Origin: Phenylobacterium hankyongense
GTDB lineage: Bacteria; Pseudomonadota; Alphaproteobacteria; Caulobacterales; Caulobacteraceae
Assembly: GCF_003254505.1 (NCBI RefSeq)
Contig: NZ_QFYP01000001.1
Coordinates: 232,001-296,000, forward strand
Direction of reading: 5' to 3'
Length of the DNA: 64,000 nucleotides
Notes under the pieces: generated by a model
Told to the model about the DNA's origin: nothing
Databases searched by the model: none
Seen by the model: only the letters and a program-made list of their open reading frames with translations
Position numbers and translations under genes: made by a program
In this document: one piece after another, positions 63,887 through 64,000 of the stretch
Position numbering within the stretch: the stretch's first letter is position 1
Layout: each line of letters begins with the position of its first letter

Positions 63887-64000
63887 ATGACCATCGGCTA
63901 CATCACCCTCGGCGCGAACGACGTCGAACAGGCGCTGCCCTTCTACGACGCGGTGCTGGGGGCCATCGGTTACGAGCGCGGTCCGCTGGACGGCGGCTGG
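63887..64000 (+). CDS. VOC-family (glyoxalase-like) protein, N-terminal part
   Basis: The ATG at 63887 follows GGGAGGA, and 38 codons are visible before the window ends. TIGYITLGANDVEQALPFYDAVLGAIGYERGPLDGGW is the standard first beta-alpha-beta of a VOC/glyoxalase-fold protein (LGANDxExALxFYDAVLGAxGY). The rest of the gene, and hence metal ligands and function, lies outside. Confidence 0.85.
   Translation, partial: MTIGYITLGANDVEQALPFYDAVLGAIGYERGPLDGGW

Overview
The window is high-GC chromosomal DNA from an alphaproteobacterium, most likely a member of the Caulobacteraceae (Phenylobacterium/Caulobacter/Brevundimonas-like). This rests on the gene families and signals: a DUF1476 (ATP synthase zeta subunit) gene beside purC, a purC-purS-purQ-purL cluster, TonB-dependent receptors, a GTTC-N7-GTTC SOS box, and EcfG-like promoter motifs. 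I see no rRNA, tRNA, CRISPR array, prophage or insertion sequence. Genes are tightly packed, often with 4-nt ATGA/GTGA overlaps, and most long antisense open frames are GC artefacts.

Layout. 0-6.1 kb: a stress lipoprotein (DUF4142), two adjacent 2-oxoglutarate/Fe(II) dioxygenases (one AlkB), a BlaI/M56 signalling pair with a small membrane protein that appears to share its operators, and a Baeyer-Villiger-type flavin monooxygenase. 6.3-8.6 kb: a duplicated-HTH regulator, an XRE regulator and an FMN reductase. 8.7-12.9 kb: a periplasmic molybdenum hydroxylase operon (2Fe-2S subunit, Tat-exported molybdopterin subunit, triheme cytochrome c). 12.9-17.4 kb: an ECF42 sigma factor with its DGPF/YciI partner, followed by VOC, DoxX, SRPBCC, ArsR and cupin genes. 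17.5-28.2 kb: GT87 membrane enzyme, HisKA_2 kinase plus a receiver lacking its Asp, an autotransporter, an EF-hand protein and an OmpR-type two-component system. 28.2-34.1 kb: DUF1697, GST, exonuclease III, RhtA-like exporter, YccF, an NRAMP-related transporter and a secreted bicupin protein. 34.3-39.9 kb: a second duplicated-HTH regulator, an MFS transporter and a TonB receptor. 39.9-50.1 kb: purine biosynthesis (purB, purC, purS, purQ, purL) with zeta, a lipoprotein, a secreted CocE hydrolase, a low-GC orphan gene behind an SOS box, and a PLP enzyme. 50.1-64 kb: GST, MFS, a YGQ-rich BON protein, CinA, serine hydrolase, LysE, BolA-GrxD-thioesterase, rpsD, nitronate monooxygenase, trmJ, class A beta-lactamase, icd and a partial VOC gene.

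Regulatory logic visible in the DNA: three BlaI-type TTACA-N2-TGTAA elements lie in the promoters of blaI and of a small membrane protein gene. Two TGTCGG-N17-CGTC elements precede the DGPF-ECF42 operon and the adjacent VOC gene, which suggests an autoregulated ECF42 regulon. Two tandem TAACC-N4-GGTTA sites precede the arsR-like gene. The two paralogous duplicated-HTH regulators each sit opposite a divergent gene, with a 7-5-7 palindrome of identical geometry in between. The last observation is the best candidate here for an undescribed regulatory family.
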